Notes: generated by a model not told the origin, from the letters alone. Counted from the first letter of the stretch, positions 34,655 through 44,593 are shown. The stretch is 64,000 bases of DNA from Tissierella sp. MB52-C2 (GCF_030931715.1 NZ_CP133261.1:186001-250000), one strand, 5' to 3'. Numbers and translations are program-made.

Positions 34655-35578
34655 ATGTGGAAACAAGGACTAGTACTAGTATTATCTATTATTTCGTCTA
34701 CTATGATTACTAATCCAGAACAAGAAGTATTAGATAATCTTAATATAAGTATGCCAGAAGAAGTAATAGAAAGCCAAGAAGAACTAGTAAATGAAGGAGT
34801 TGGAGAAGAGATAGAGGAAGAAATTGAAGAAGAAATTGAGGAAGTTAATGAAGGAGAAAAAGAAATTATAAAGTTTACATTAGATAAATTGAATTTAAAA
34901 GAAGGTATAGTGGCTGAAGATGTTTTAAGAGTTAAAAAGTTTTTAAAGGAAAAAGGATATACAGATATGAGTGAAGGTTACTATTTTGATGGAAGTATAA
35001 AATCAGCAATAGCAAAATATCAGAAAGATAATGGGTTAACATCTGATGGAATAGTTGGAAATTTTACATATGAAAAAATAAACCAGGATATGGAAAATAA
35101 TAATATAAGCATACCAGAAATAAAAATAGAATTTACAAAGGATATACCTAAGGGAAAGTTTATAATAATCAATAAGGATAGTAATACGTTGTATCATCTA
35201 AATGGAGAGGAAATAATAAAGAAATATCATGTGGCAACAGGAAAACAATCAGAGCATACTCCAGAGGGAAAGTTTACTATAATTGTTAAATATATAAATC
35301 CCTCATGGGGTGGTGCAGGGAGAAGTAAGCCTATAAAAGGAGGAGCACCTAATAATCCTTTAGGGAAAAGATGGATGGGATTAAATATTAAAGGTGGGGG
35401 AGTATATGGAATTCATGGAAATTCAAATAAAGACAGTATTGGAAGATACATATCTTTAGGGTGTATTAGAATGTTTAATGAAGATGTGGAATATTTATAT
35501 AATATAGTAGAAAAAAATACTCCTGTATGGATAGGAAATGAGGAAAAACTTAAAGATTTTGGAATATTATTTAGGTAA
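34655..35578 (+). CDS. L,D-transpeptidase (YkuD) with peptidoglycan-binding domain
   Basis: A membrane signal (1-20) precedes an acidic linker with EEIEEEIEEEIEE (about 51-63), a PG_binding_1 domain (about 80-145, DGSIKSAIAKYQKDNGLTSDG) and the YkuD domain (about 165-307) with the catalytic IHGN...SLGCIRM box. It makes 3-3 crosslinks or attaches proteins to the wall. The acidic repeat arises from tandem GAAGAAATTGA-like units and may vary in length. A GAAGGAGAG site precedes the ATG. Confidence 0.93.
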   Translation: MWKQGLVLVLSIISSTMITNPEQEVLDNLNISMPEEVIESQEELVNEGVGEEIEEEIEEEIEEVNEGEKEIIKFTLDKLNLKEGIVAEDVLRVKKFLKEKGYTDMSEGYYFDGSIKSAIAKYQKDNGLTSDGIVGNFTYEKINQDMENNNISIPEIKIEFTKDIPKGKFIIINKDSNTLYHLNGEEIIKKYHVATGKQSEHTPEGKFTIIVKYINPSWGGAGRSKPIKGGAPNNPLGKRWMGLNIKGGGVYGIHGNSNKDSIGRYISLGCIRMFNEDVEYLYNIVEKNTPVWIGNEEKLKDFGILFR

Positions 35579-35716
35579 TTGCAGACTTGCAAAGGACGAA
35601 TTAATTTGATAGACTAATTATATATTTATTGTAAAAGGATGGCTTCTATTGGGACACCCATGACGTTGCCATATCTTTTTTATTTTTTGCAATATTTCTT
35701 AGACAGGAGGATAAAA

Positions 35717-37078
35717 ATGAATAATGAAACAACAGACAAATTAGGACAAGACAGTATAGGAAAATTATTATTCAGTTTGGCAATGCCGGCTATCATAGCT
35801 CAGCTTGTAAATATGCTATATAATATTGTTGACCGTATTTACATTGGACATATGCCAGAGATAGGAGCAACAGCTTTAACAGGGGTTGGTGTTACCTTTC
35901 CGATTATTATGATAATTACAGCATTTAGTTCACTTATAGGAATGGGTGGAGCACCAAGGGCAGCTATAAAAATGGGAGAAAAAAACCATAATGAGGCTGA
36001 AAAAATATTAGGAAATTGTTTTGTACTTTTAATTGTTATTTCTATTATATTAACAGCTTTTTTCCTGGCAACAGGTGAAAAACTATTGATGTTGTTTGGT
36101 GCCAGTAGTGATACTATTGGCTATGGACTTAGCTATCTAAATATTTATGTAGGTGGAACAATATTTGTAATGATAACATTGGGACTTAATAGTTTTATAT
36201 CAACTCAAGGTTTTGCAAAAACAAGTATGATGACAGTTTTAATAGGAGCTGTAATAAATATAGTCTTAGATCCAATTCTAATATTTGGATTTAAAATGGG
36301 TGTTAAAGGTGCGGCAATTGCTACAGTTACTTCTCAGGCAATATCAGCTATTTGGGTTTTAAAGTTTATGTTAGGGGACAAAACTAGATTAAAAATTCGC
36401 AAGATAAATATGAAACTAGATAAAGCGGTTATTATTCCAGTTCTTATGTTAGGGGTATCTCCTTTCATAATGAATAGTACAGAAAGTTTATTAAATATAT
36501 CTTTGAACTCGTCTTTACAAAAATATGGGGGAGATGTGGCAGTAGGAGCAATGACCATATTATCCAGTTTAATGCAGGTCATATTTTTACCAATATCAGG
36601 ATTAACACAGGGAGCACAACCAATAATTAGTTATAACTATGGTGCAAAGAAGAATGATAGAGTAAAGGAAACCTTTAAACTACTTATAATATCGGCTATG
36701 GCTTTTTCACTTATAATGTGGGGATTGATGATGATATTCCCAAGGGGATTTGTATCTTTATTTACTAAAAATATTGCACTGATGAATTTTACTTCATGGG
36801 CACTCAGAATCTATCTAGGATTAGGGGTTATACTTGGAGCGCAAATAGCATGTCAGCAGACATTTATAGCCATAGGGCAAGCAAAAATATCATTATTCCT
36901 TGCGTTACTTAGAAAAGTAATATTGCTTATACCTTTAATATATATATTACCTCATTTCTTTGAGGATAAAGTATTTGCAGTATTTTTTGCAGAGCCTGTG
37001 GCAGACCTAATTGCAGTTACTGTTACTGTAACTGCGTTTTCAATGCAATTTAAAAAGTTATTAAGGGCGAATAATTAG
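35717..37078 (+). CDS. MATE-family multidrug/Na+ antiporter
   Basis: Twelve helices over 453 residues. The N-terminal IGKLLFSLAMPAIIAQLVNMLYNIVDRIYIGH is the MATE signature, and the duplicated half starts near FIMNSTESLLNISLN. It exports cationic drugs or metabolites with Na+ or H+. I use ATG 35717 behind AGGAGG rather than the longer frame. The substrate is unknown. Confidence 0.95.
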   Translation: MNNETTDKLGQDSIGKLLFSLAMPAIIAQLVNMLYNIVDRIYIGHMPEIGATALTGVGVTFPIIMIITAFSSLIGMGGAPRAAIKMGEKNHNEAEKILGNCFVLLIVISIILTAFFLATGEKLLMLFGASSDTIGYGLSYLNIYVGGTIFVMITLGLNSFISTQGFAKTSMMTVLIGAVINIVLDPILIFGFKMGVKGAAIATVTSQAISAIWVLKFMLGDKTRLKIRKINMKLDKAVIIPVLMLGVSPFIMNSTESLLNISLNSSLQKYGGDVAVGAMTILSSLMQVIFLPISGLTQGAQPIISYNYGAKKNDRVKETFKLLIISAMAFSLIMWGLMMIFPRGFVSLFTKNIALMNFTSWALRIYLGLGVILGAQIACQQTFIAIGQAKISLFLALLRKVILLIPLIYILPHFFEDKVFAVFFAEPVADLIAVTVTVTAFSMQFKKLLRANN

Positions 37079-37138
37079 ATTATTTAATATTGAAATATAT
37101 TAAAATTATTCGGATAAAAAGTAAGAAAGTAATAGGAT

Positions 37139-37178
37139 GGATAAAGAAAAACTGGGATATCCCAGTTTTTCTTTATCC
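37139..37178. terminator. 40-bp perfect palindromic terminator
   Basis: GGATAAAGAAAAACTGGGAT is followed directly by its exact complement, giving a bidirectional terminator for the MATE gene and the convergent AOR-like gene; the latter's stop codon lies within it. Confidence 0.85.
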
Positions 37179-38753
37179 AATATACACTTTAGTTTCATCT
37201 TTGTGAAAATATCTATATAGGACCTTCACGAAATTAGGTATAGTTTTAGACACATTTTTTAACTTTACTTCACCTTCATATTCTTTTTCATTTTTTATAG
37301 TTTTGAGGGCATAGTCTAAAATACTTTTTTCGTTTACTTCTATCCCTGTTTTATAAAAAAATAATTCAGAGAGTAGAGTTAGTGCTTTAGGATTATCTAT
37401 AAATGCAAAAGAAGCAAATAAACAAAAACCTAGATTCTCTAAGGTAATTATATATGCATATAAATAATCTAAATCTGATAATCCTGGTAAATTAATAGTT
37501 TTCGACTGAATATCTATATTGAAGTTTTTTTCCTCAACTATGGATGGCTTAGACACCATTTCCTTATATTTTTCTTTTTCTCTAAACAAACCATACATAC
37601 CCTCAGTTTTACTACCTAATACTCTGCCTATTAAAGTAAGATTTTTGACCTCCACTAAAGCTTTATCCATTTCTTTTATATTACCTTCTATTTCCTGTAG
37701 ATTAAAATAAAGAGCACAGCTAAAAATGAATTCAATACAATCTATACCTAACTCAAAACACTTATTTGTAAAGTTTTTTACATATTGCTTATCATTTATA
37801 TCAAAACATTCATTCAATGCTGCATATGCTTCACTTTCAGCAGGAGCAGAGTAATAGTCTTCACCTGTTTTAGTATGTCTATTTAAACATCCTACCACAC
37901 AGAGAGGAGAACAAGTTCTATTAATTTTAAATGCTATATCTTTATAATTATTTTTGATATTGTTGTTACAATCTAGCTCTGACATATCTATGTTTTTACC
38001 TTGGGATAACATTTTCATTAAGGTAATAGAACCAAGTCCAGGTAAGGCCTTACCACATATAGGATGTTCTATAATGATTTTGGATAATTCCTTAGAACAT
38101 CTTTTCATATTTTCTACATCATATACTGGAGCGTTAAAATGTTCTTTATTTTTAACAGCTATGGCCTTTAACCCTTTATATCCAAAAATATCACCTATAC
38201 TGTTTCTTGCGCAATAAAAGGAAGGACTTCCCTCTGGATATGTACTAAATAGAGTGGATATGGGTAATAGATTTTCACCTGAAGGGCCTATGCCAATAAC
38301 TCCACATTCTTTCCCATATAAGCCTTGTATAATATCTATGGTTGAAGATACATCCATGCCTTTAATATTATTAATATTAACTAAAGAAATATGATTTTCC
38401 TCAATTAATAGTGTCAATGGTATTTCTTCAGTACTTTTTCCAGATATTATAATGGCATCTATATTAAGAGATGCTAATTTTTGTGAGATAGTACCTGCAA
38501 TATTTGAAATCTGTATTCCTTCATCTTTTGAGGATTTTGTACCTACCAATAGCCTGCCAGTACTGGGAGCCAAGGTTCCAGAGAATAGACCTGGGGCTAA
38601 TACTATTACATTTTCGTCATCAAGCCTACTAGCATTAGGAGAAACCTCCTCCCTTATAATCTTTGCAATTAAACCTCTGCCATAATCCTCGGAGTCGTTT
38701 TGCTTTTTAATTATTTGTTTTTTCGTTAAATCTATATAAAGTAATTTACTCAA
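37173..38753 (-). CDS. Aldehyde ferredoxin oxidoreductase-like tungsto/molybdoenzyme
   Basis: N-terminal AOR fold: LLYIDLTKKQII, YGRGLIAKII, VIVLAPGLFSGTLAPSTGRLLVGTKS, GVIGIGPSGENL. Cluster cysteines are in RTCSPLCVVGC and a later Cys in ENLGFCLFAS. The first motif is C-x3-C-x3-C rather than the usual C-x2-C-x3-C. The length, 526, is shorter than classical AORs (about 600). It begins with TTG behind AGGAGG. No partner ferredoxin or cofactor genes are near; the substrate is unknown and it may be a divergent paralogue. Confidence 0.8.
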   Translation of the reverse strand: MSKLLYIDLTKKQIIKKQNDSEDYGRGLIAKIIREEVSPNASRLDDENVIVLAPGLFSGTLAPSTGRLLVGTKSSKDEGIQISNIAGTISQKLASLNIDAIIISGKSTEEIPLTLLIEENHISLVNINNIKGMDVSSTIDIIQGLYGKECGVIGIGPSGENLLPISTLFSTYPEGSPSFYCARNSIGDIFGYKGLKAIAVKNKEHFNAPVYDVENMKRCSKELSKIIIEHPICGKALPGLGSITLMKMLSQGKNIDMSELDCNNNIKNNYKDIAFKINRTCSPLCVVGCLNRHTKTGEDYYSAPAESEAYAALNECFDINDKQYVKNFTNKCFELGIDCIEFIFSCALYFNLQEIEGNIKEMDKALVEVKNLTLIGRVLGSKTEGMYGLFREKEKYKEMVSKPSIVEEKNFNIDIQSKTINLPGLSDLDYLYAYIITLENLGFCLFASFAFIDNPKALTLLSELFFYKTGIEVNEKSILDYALKTIKNEKEYEGEVKLKNVSKTIPNFVKVLYRYFHKDETKVYIG

Positions 38754-38878
38754 ATTAAATTACCTCCTTCATCTTTTCTAATAAATTATACCATTAATTT
38801 TTTTAAACCATCTATAGATTAGTAAAATCTATAGGAAGGCTTCTATTATAGATAATCTTTTTAAAAATTGCTAATTAA

Positions 38879-38907
38879 TTGACATTGAAAAAATTATATG
38901 GTATATC
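38879..38907 (+). promoter_or_regulatory. Promoter of the iron/heme ABC operon
   Basis: TTGACA and TATATC are 17 bases apart, 72 bases before the binding-protein gene. I see no convincing Fur box beside it. Confidence 0.65.
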
Positions 38908-38979
38908 TTATTTAGATTAATACTGTAATTATCAAGTATTAGAGCAAGATAATATGACGAAAATTAAAGGGGGATTTTA

Positions 38980-40065
38980 ATGAAATTTTGGAAAAGAGGT
39001 ATTTTATTTCTATTGGTTTTTGTAATTTCTGTATCCATGGTTGGATGTAAACCAAAGGATAAAACTAAGGTTGATGAAGAAATAACAGATGCGTCAACAG
39101 AAGAACTACAAAACAAAGAATTAGAGCAAGAATCCGAAGAAAGTGAAATTACTATTATAGACCATTTAGGAAGAACGGTAACACTTGATAAAAAGGCAGA
39201 AAAGATAGTAAGTGGATATTATATAACTACATCTATGATGATTGCTTTAGGACTGGAGGATAATGTAGTAGGAATAGAGGCGAAAGCTAAATCAAGACCT
39301 ATTTATTCATTAGCAGCACCTGAATTTTTAGAACTTCCAAACGTTGGTACAGCAAAAGAATTTAATTTAGAAGGTACGATAGCACTTGAACCAGATTTAG
39401 TTATATTACCTATTAGATTAAAGGATGCTGTAGAAAGTTTAGAGAAAATGGGAATAAAAGTCTTAGCAGTAAATCCTGAAAACATGGACTTACTGAAAGA
39501 AACCCTTAAAATAGTAGGATTAGCTACAGGAACTACAGAGAGAGCTGATAAGTTAATATCCTATTATGATGATAAGTTTATACAAATTGAAAAGTTAATT
39601 GGTACAGAAAGTAAGAAGAAAGTGTATCTAGGAGGTAATAGCGATTTTCTGTCTACAGCAGCAAAGAATATGTACCAAAACTATATGATAGAAGCAGCAG
39701 GAGGTATCAACGTTGCTTCTGACATTGATGATACTTACTGGGCTACTATTTCCTATGAGCAATTAATCTCTTATAATCCAGACATTATAGTTATAGTACC
39801 AGAAGCAGACTATACAAAAGATGATATAATAAATGATACTAAATTAGCTGGAATAAATGCAGTGAAAAATAATAAAATATATGTAATGCCAGATACATTT
39901 GAAGCTTGGGACTCTCCAGTACCTTCTAGTATATTAGGTACAATGTGGTTAACATTTGTTATAAATGAGGATATTCATAACTTTGATGATTTTAAAGAAG
40001 AGGTAGCTAACTTCTATGAAACATTTTATAATTTTACAGTAGATAAAGAGAAAATTACTAAATAA
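38980..40065 (+). CDS. Iron-complex ABC transporter substrate-binding lipoprotein
   Basis: Lipobox MVGC (Cys23), an acidic linker, then a periplasmic binding (class III, BtuF/FepB) domain: ITIIDHLGRTVTLDKKAEKIV, EPDLVILPIRLKDAVESLEKMGIKVLAVNPE and YNPDIIVIVPEADY. Ligands of this family are siderophores, heme or cobalamin; the sequence does not decide. The stop overlaps the permease start by one base. Confidence 0.92.
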   Translation: MKFWKRGILFLLVFVISVSMVGCKPKDKTKVDEEITDASTEELQNKELEQESEESEITIIDHLGRTVTLDKKAEKIVSGYYITTSMMIALGLEDNVVGIEAKAKSRPIYSLAAPEFLELPNVGTAKEFNLEGTIALEPDLVILPIRLKDAVESLEKMGIKVLAVNPENMDLLKETLKIVGLATGTTERADKLISYYDDKFIQIEKLIGTESKKKVYLGGNSDFLSTAAKNMYQNYMIEAAGGINVASDIDDTYWATISYEQLISYNPDIIVIVPEADYTKDDIINDTKLAGINAVKNNKIYVMPDTFEAWDSPVPSSILGTMWLTFVINEDIHNFDDFKEEVANFYETFYNFTVDKEKITK

Positions 40066-41078
40066 TGAAGATATATGCTTCAGAGGTAAGGAAGACTAAT
40101 AACAAATATTTCCTTCAATATCTTATAGCAATTATATTATTATGTGTTGCATTTGCCTTTTCCATAGGAGTAGGAAAGTATCCAATTCATATTAAAGATA
40201 TAATAAAAATTACTCTTGGTAAGGAAGTTGATTCAACTGTAAGAATGGTATTTTTTAACCTTCGTCTTCCAAGGACTATTATGGTTCTTATTGCAGGAAT
40301 GGGGCTTAGTATATCAGGGAGTATATACCAAACTATTTTCAAAAATCCTCTTGCAACTCCAGATATTATAGGAGTATCTTCTGGGGCGACTCTTGGGGCG
40401 GCCATTGCAATAGTATTTTTATCTGGAGGAACATTTACTGTAGCTTTTAATGCCTTTATGGGAGGTATAGTAGCAGTTTTCATAGCTATTGGACTTGCTA
40501 GGATGTCAGAGAATAAAGGGATTGCTACCATTGTCTTAGCAGGTATCGTTATTGGTTCAATAACTAATGGACTAATAATGATATTAAAGTTCTTTGCAGA
40601 CCCTGAAAGGCAGCTTGCAGCAATAGAGTTTTGGTCCATGGGTAGCTTTGCAGGAATTACAGCTGATAAAATGCTAGGGGTATTACCTTTCTTTTTATTG
40701 GGTATTATCATACTTATACTACTTAGATGGCAGATAAATATTTTATCATTAAGTGATGATGAGGGGAAAAGTCTTGGTTTGAAGATTGAAAGAGTACGCT
40801 TACTTATTATTGCAGCTGCAACTTTAGTTGTAGCCAGTATTGTAAGTATTACTGGGCTTATATCATTTATAAGTCTAATAGCACCACATATAGCAAGGAT
40901 TATGAGGAAACGAAATGACTTTAGTACCACTATTTTTAGTGGATTAATTGGTTCATTAATCCTCATTATAGCTGATTGCCTAGCAAGAAGTATAGGAAGT
41001 AGCGAAATTCCCATTAGCATACTGACTACTTTTATTGGGGCACCTTATTTAGCATATTTAATGAGTCGCCATAGGTAG
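40065..41078 (+). CDS. FecCD-family ABC permease
   Basis: About ten helices over 337 residues with RLPRTIMVLIAGMGLSISGSIYQ, NPLATPDIIGVSSGATLGAA and the ATPase-contact loop SLGLKIERVR. LISLIAPHIARI is the family C-terminal motif. The ATG shares its A with the previous stop (TAATG). Confidence 0.95.
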   Translation: MKIYASEVRKTNNKYFLQYLIAIILLCVAFAFSIGVGKYPIHIKDIIKITLGKEVDSTVRMVFFNLRLPRTIMVLIAGMGLSISGSIYQTIFKNPLATPDIIGVSSGATLGAAIAIVFLSGGTFTVAFNAFMGGIVAVFIAIGLARMSENKGIATIVLAGIVIGSITNGLIMILKFFADPERQLAAIEFWSMGSFAGITADKMLGVLPFFLLGIIILILLRWQINILSLSDDEGKSLGLKIERVRLLIIAAATLVVASIVSITGLISFISLIAPHIARIMRKRNDFSTTIFSGLIGSLILIIADCLARSIGSSEIPISILTTFIGAPYLAYLMSRHR

Positions 41079-41088
41079 GAGGAATATA

Positions 41089-41859
41089 ATGGAGGTATTA
41101 AAAATTGAAAATATAGTTGCTAGTTATGGGAGAGAGTTAATAGTTGATGATATTAGTTTTCATATGAAAAAAGGGGAATTCACTGCTCTTTTAGGTTTAA
41201 ATGGTACTGGGAAAACAACTTTATTAAAGGTGATTTGCGGACTGCTTAGACCGAAAAGTGGTAAATGTTTGATAGATAATAAAGATATGATGAAATATAA
41301 GGAAAAAGAAAGGGCAAAGTATATTTCTTTTATGCCCCAACGCCACAGTATAATATATGATACAACAGTGTTAGAGGTTGTATTAATGGGAATTACCCCC
41401 TATCTTGGAACTTTTAGCCATCCAACTAATGAGCATAGAAAAATTGCTCATGATATACTAGAAAAAATGAATATGGGAGAACGTGCTAATAAAAACTTTC
41501 TCCAGTTAAGTGAAGGACAAAAGCAGCTAGTTATTATAGCCAGATCTTTAATGCAGAATTCACAATTTATGTTATTTGATGAGCCAAATAGTGCTCTTGA
41601 CTTTAATAACAGCCATATGATTTTGTCAAAGATAAGGGAAGTAATAAAAAAGGAAAGAAAGTCTGGGCTAATAACTTTGCATGATCCTAATATGGCACTA
41701 AGCTACTGTGATAGAATTATAGTGTTAAAAGATAAAAAGAAGTTTGCTGATTTTTATATAAAGGATATAGATAGTGGATTTATTCAAGAAGTGTTTAATA
41801 AAATATATGGAGATATAGAGATAATTCATTATAATGGAAAGTATATGATAGTAAAATAA
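41089..41859 (+). CDS. Iron-complex ABC transporter ATPase (FepC/BtuD type)
   Basis: Walker A GLNGTGKTT, Q-loop SFMPQRHS, signature LSEGQKQLVIIARSL (LSEGQ in place of LSGGQ), Walker B FMLFDEPNSALDF and switch TLHDPNMAL. It completes the importer; GGAGG precedes the ATG. Confidence 0.94.
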   Translation: MEVLKIENIVASYGRELIVDDISFHMKKGEFTALLGLNGTGKTTLLKVICGLLRPKSGKCLIDNKDMMKYKEKERAKYISFMPQRHSIIYDTTVLEVVLMGITPYLGTFSHPTNEHRKIAHDILEKMNMGERANKNFLQLSEGQKQLVIIARSLMQNSQFMLFDEPNSALDFNNSHMILSKIREVIKKERKSGLITLHDPNMALSYCDRIIVLKDKKKFADFYIKDIDSGFIQEVFNKIYGDIEIIHYNGKYMIVK

Positions 41860-41890
41860 AACCAGTGGGATTTCCTGCTGGTTTTATTTT
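41853..41890 (+). terminator. Rho-independent terminator of the iron ABC operon
   Basis: AAAATAAAACCAG pairs with CTGGTTTTATTTT around GTGGG/CCTGC. It starts inside the last codons of the ATPase gene and closely resembles the terminator at 42859-42886. Confidence 0.88.
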
Positions 41891-42029
41891 ACCACATCTT
41901 TGGCTACAGTCTTTTCAATACAATTTTTAAAATACTTCAAGAGAATAATTAAATCATTTAATTGTATATATTAAAATTATTTGGGTAACAAATAAGAACT
42001 AGAAACTATTAAAATATATTGGAGGAAAC

Positions 42030-42860
42030 ATGAAAAATATCATATCTCAAGAATGGCTGAAAAACAATATATCAAAGGAAGACTTAATTATATTAGATAC
42101 TAGAGCTGAGTTAAATGATCCTAGCTACGGTTTTAATGAATATAATAAAGGGCATATTAAAGGTGCACAATTTGTGTCAATGGAAGAAGTTATGACTGGA
42201 GAATTAAGGGAACATGGAGGCAGACACCCATTGCCTAATATGGATGAATTTATAGAAAACATGAAAAGTCTTGGTATAGAAGATAACTCTACTGTAGTTA
42301 TTTACGATGATGGAGAGTTAGCTATGGCAGGTAGATTGTGGTGGATTCTAAAATATTCTGGAAAAAACAAGGTTTATGTTTTAGAAGGGGGTATAAAATC
42401 TTGGGTAGAAAATGATTTAGAATTGACTACAGAAATTCCTAAAGTAAAGAAATCAAACTCCTTAACTCTAAATTTAGCCCCATCAATGGAAGTGGATATG
42501 GATTATGTAAAAAAAGTAATTACCGATAAAGACATAGCCATAATAGATTCAAGGGCCTATGAAAGATATATCGGGAAAATAGAGACAATAGATAAAGTAG
42601 CAGGGCATATTCCAAGTGCTTTAAATTATCCATGGACTAATTTAGTAGAAGATGGAATAAAGCCTAAGGAAGAACTGGAAGAATATTTTAAACCATTGAA
42701 AGACTATAAGGAAGTAATAGTTCACTGTGGTTCAGGTATTACAGGAACAGTAAATCTAATGTTCATGGAAGAAATAGGATTGAAGCCCAAATTTTACGTA
42801 GGTGGATATAGTGATTGGATTAGTTATGAAGACAATGAAATAGTAGAAGGAGATAAATAA
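42030..42860 (+). CDS. Thiosulfate/3-mercaptopyruvate sulfurtransferase (tandem rhodanese)
   Basis: Two rhodanese domains. The inactive first (about 1-130) has NKGHIKGAQFVSMEE, and the active second has VAGHIPSALNYPW and the catalytic loop VHCGSGITGT with Cys near 237. It moves sulfane sulfur to cyanide or thiols. It stands alone between two near-identical terminators. Confidence 0.94.
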   Translation: MKNIISQEWLKNNISKEDLIILDTRAELNDPSYGFNEYNKGHIKGAQFVSMEEVMTGELREHGGRHPLPNMDEFIENMKSLGIEDNSTVVIYDDGELAMAGRLWWILKYSGKNKVYVLEGGIKSWVENDLELTTEIPKVKKSNSLTLNLAPSMEVDMDYVKKVITDKDIAIIDSRAYERYIGKIETIDKVAGHIPSALNYPWTNLVEDGIKPKEELEEYFKPLKDYKEVIVHCGSGITGTVNLMFMEEIGLKPKFYVGGYSDWISYEDNEIVEGDK

Positions 42861-42886
42861 AACCAGCGGGATTTCCCGCTGGTTTT
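42859..42886. terminator. Bidirectional terminator
   Basis: AAAACCAGCGGG pairs perfectly with CCCGCTGGTTTT around ATTT, closing both the rhodanese gene and the convergent aminopeptidase gene. Confidence 0.9.
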
Positions 42887-44105
42887 AAAATACCCAATTT
42901 CCGTTTCTAAATAATTCTACTTCATTTCCACTCTTTTCATAGGCCATAATGCTTAGCTCAGGTCCACCCACCATAAAATCCACATGGATTAAACTAAAGT
43001 TTGAACCCTTAGCTTCTAATTCTTCTTGAGTCATATTTGAACCATTCCTCATGGCATAAGCATAGGCACGACCTAAGGCAAAGTGACAAGAAGCATTTTC
43101 ATCAAATAGAGTTTCATTAAATAATATGCCTGTATTAGAAATAGGAGAATCATCTTGTACCAAGGCAACTTCGCCTAAATATTTAGCACCTTCGTCATTT
43201 TCTAAAAGCTTTTCAAGAACATCTTTACCCTTTTCTGCATAAAAATCTACAACTTTTCCATCTTTAAATGTAAATCCAAAATTATCTACGATTTTTCCAT
43301 TTAAACTAAGAGGCTTGGTAGATTTAAGAGTACCATTTACCTTTAAGCGATGAGGTGTAGTAAATACTTCTTCTGTGGGAATATTTGCAACATAGGAATG
43401 TCCACTTTGACTTTCTTTTGCACCACCCATCCAAAAATGATCTTCAGCTAAGTATACCTCTAAATCTGTACCTGGACCTTTAAATACTAATTTATCAAAC
43501 TGTTTTTCATTTAAAAAGTTTCTATATTTTTTAAGATTTTTATCATGAATCTCCCATGCTTTTACTGGGTCATCTTGATCAACTCTAGTGGCTGCAAATA
43601 TTTTCTCCCATAGTTTATCTATGGCTTCTTTTTCATCTAATTCTGGAAATACAGATTTAGCCCAAGCTGGTGATGGCATGGCTACTATATTCCATTTTGT
43701 AATTCCTGTCATTCTATATTTCATTACATGAGCCATAGCCTTAGAAGCAGACTTTTGACTTGTGGCAATTTTTTCACCATCTACATCTTTTAATAGTTCA
43801 GGGTCAGATGCTAAAATAAAAATATGATGATAATTGTCTTTATACATAGCTTCTAAAGAACCCACTTTCCACTGTGGAAAATTTTCAAATACAAAATCTT
43901 TCCCATTTTCAAATTTTATTAAACTCATTTCATCATCATTTAACATAAATTCAACATGCTTTGCACCGATTTCATAAGCTTTCTTCATCATAAGTCTGGC
44001 TAGGGGTAATGTTTCTGCGTTTCCTGTTATTATTAACCCCTCTTTTTCCTTTAAATTAACTCCAACTTTTACAGCAAGTTCAGCATATTTTTCTAAATTA
44101 TTCAT
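42885..44105 (-). CDS. M29-family metallo-aminopeptidase
   Basis: A 406-residue AmpS/PepS-type enzyme with the expected order of metal ligand regions: VSEDSP-like QDDSPISN, LFNETLFDENASCHFALGRAYA and LIHVDFMVGGPEL. The N-terminal LAVKVGVNLKEKEGLIITGNAE is typical. It trims N-terminal residues from peptides in the cytoplasm. GGGAGG precedes the ATG; it is monocistronic. Confidence 0.93.
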   Translation of the reverse strand: MNNLEKYAELAVKVGVNLKEKEGLIITGNAETLPLARLMMKKAYEIGAKHVEFMLNDDEMSLIKFENGKDFVFENFPQWKVGSLEAMYKDNYHHIFILASDPELLKDVDGEKIATSQKSASKAMAHVMKYRMTGITKWNIVAMPSPAWAKSVFPELDEKEAIDKLWEKIFAATRVDQDDPVKAWEIHDKNLKKYRNFLNEKQFDKLVFKGPGTDLEVYLAEDHFWMGGAKESQSGHSYVANIPTEEVFTTPHRLKVNGTLKSTKPLSLNGKIVDNFGFTFKDGKVVDFYAEKGKDVLEKLLENDEGAKYLGEVALVQDDSPISNTGILFNETLFDENASCHFALGRAYAYAMRNGSNMTQEELEAKGSNFSLIHVDFMVGGPELSIMAYEKSGNEVELFRNGNWVF

Positions 44106-44593
44106 ATTTACCTCCCTAATAAAAGTATTATCTATATTTTACCATAAAAGTAAAGTTTAGTTGCAACAAAAATTCCTAAAGAGCATAATATGGATTATTA
44201 CTATGGTAGACATTAGTACTAGACAAAATTATACATTAATAGCCCCTTATATAATACAAGAGGAAAAGAGTTCTCATATAGGAACTTTTTTCCTCTTGTG
44301 TTTATTTTGTTTGAAACATAGCTAAGCAAATGTTAAATATTTAAACATATAAAATGAGGAATTATTTTCCTTGTTTTATAGTTATACCAGAGAAATATTA
44401 TATACGTTTAAAAAGCATATTGTAACATCTTATGGTTATATAATCGAATTACAAGAATTATAGAAAAATTTTAAAAAGCAAAAGATTGGCAATTTACACA
44501 CCTTTCTTTGATGAATATTTTGTTTTCTGAAACTTGGCACAGGAGTTGCTTATATAATGAATTGCAATATAAAAAATAAGGGGGTATGTGTAA
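44106..44593. other. Intergenic region before adenine deaminase
   Basis: It carries a long hairpin at 44256-44299 (ACAAGAGGAAAA/TTTTTTCCTCTTGT plus AGTTCT/GGAACT) and the sigma-54 promoter at 44535-44549. The 230 bases between are AT-rich and could hold an activator site; I found no strong palindrome. I see no purine riboswitch. Confidence 0.6.
44535..44549 (+). promoter_or_regulatory. Sigma-54 (-24/-12) promoter of ade
   Basis: TGGCACAGGAGTTGC matches the RpoN consensus TGGCAC-N5-TTGC fully, with 10 bases between GG and GC. The start of transcription would lie about 33 bases before the gene. Confidence 0.85.

Noticed and set aside
38820-38980. Fur box upstream of the iron-complex ABC operon
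   Set aside because: Only loose AT-rich similarity was seen; no 19-base match comparable to the one before sufC.
40187-41020. Long minus-strand reading frame opposite the FecCD permease gene
   Set aside because: A mirror of strongly biased codons of a clear permease gene; no start site or family features.
44160-44530. Purine riboswitch upstream of adenine deaminase
   Set aside because: The conserved loop sequences of the purine aptamer are missing; only a hairpin and the sigma-54 promoter are found.
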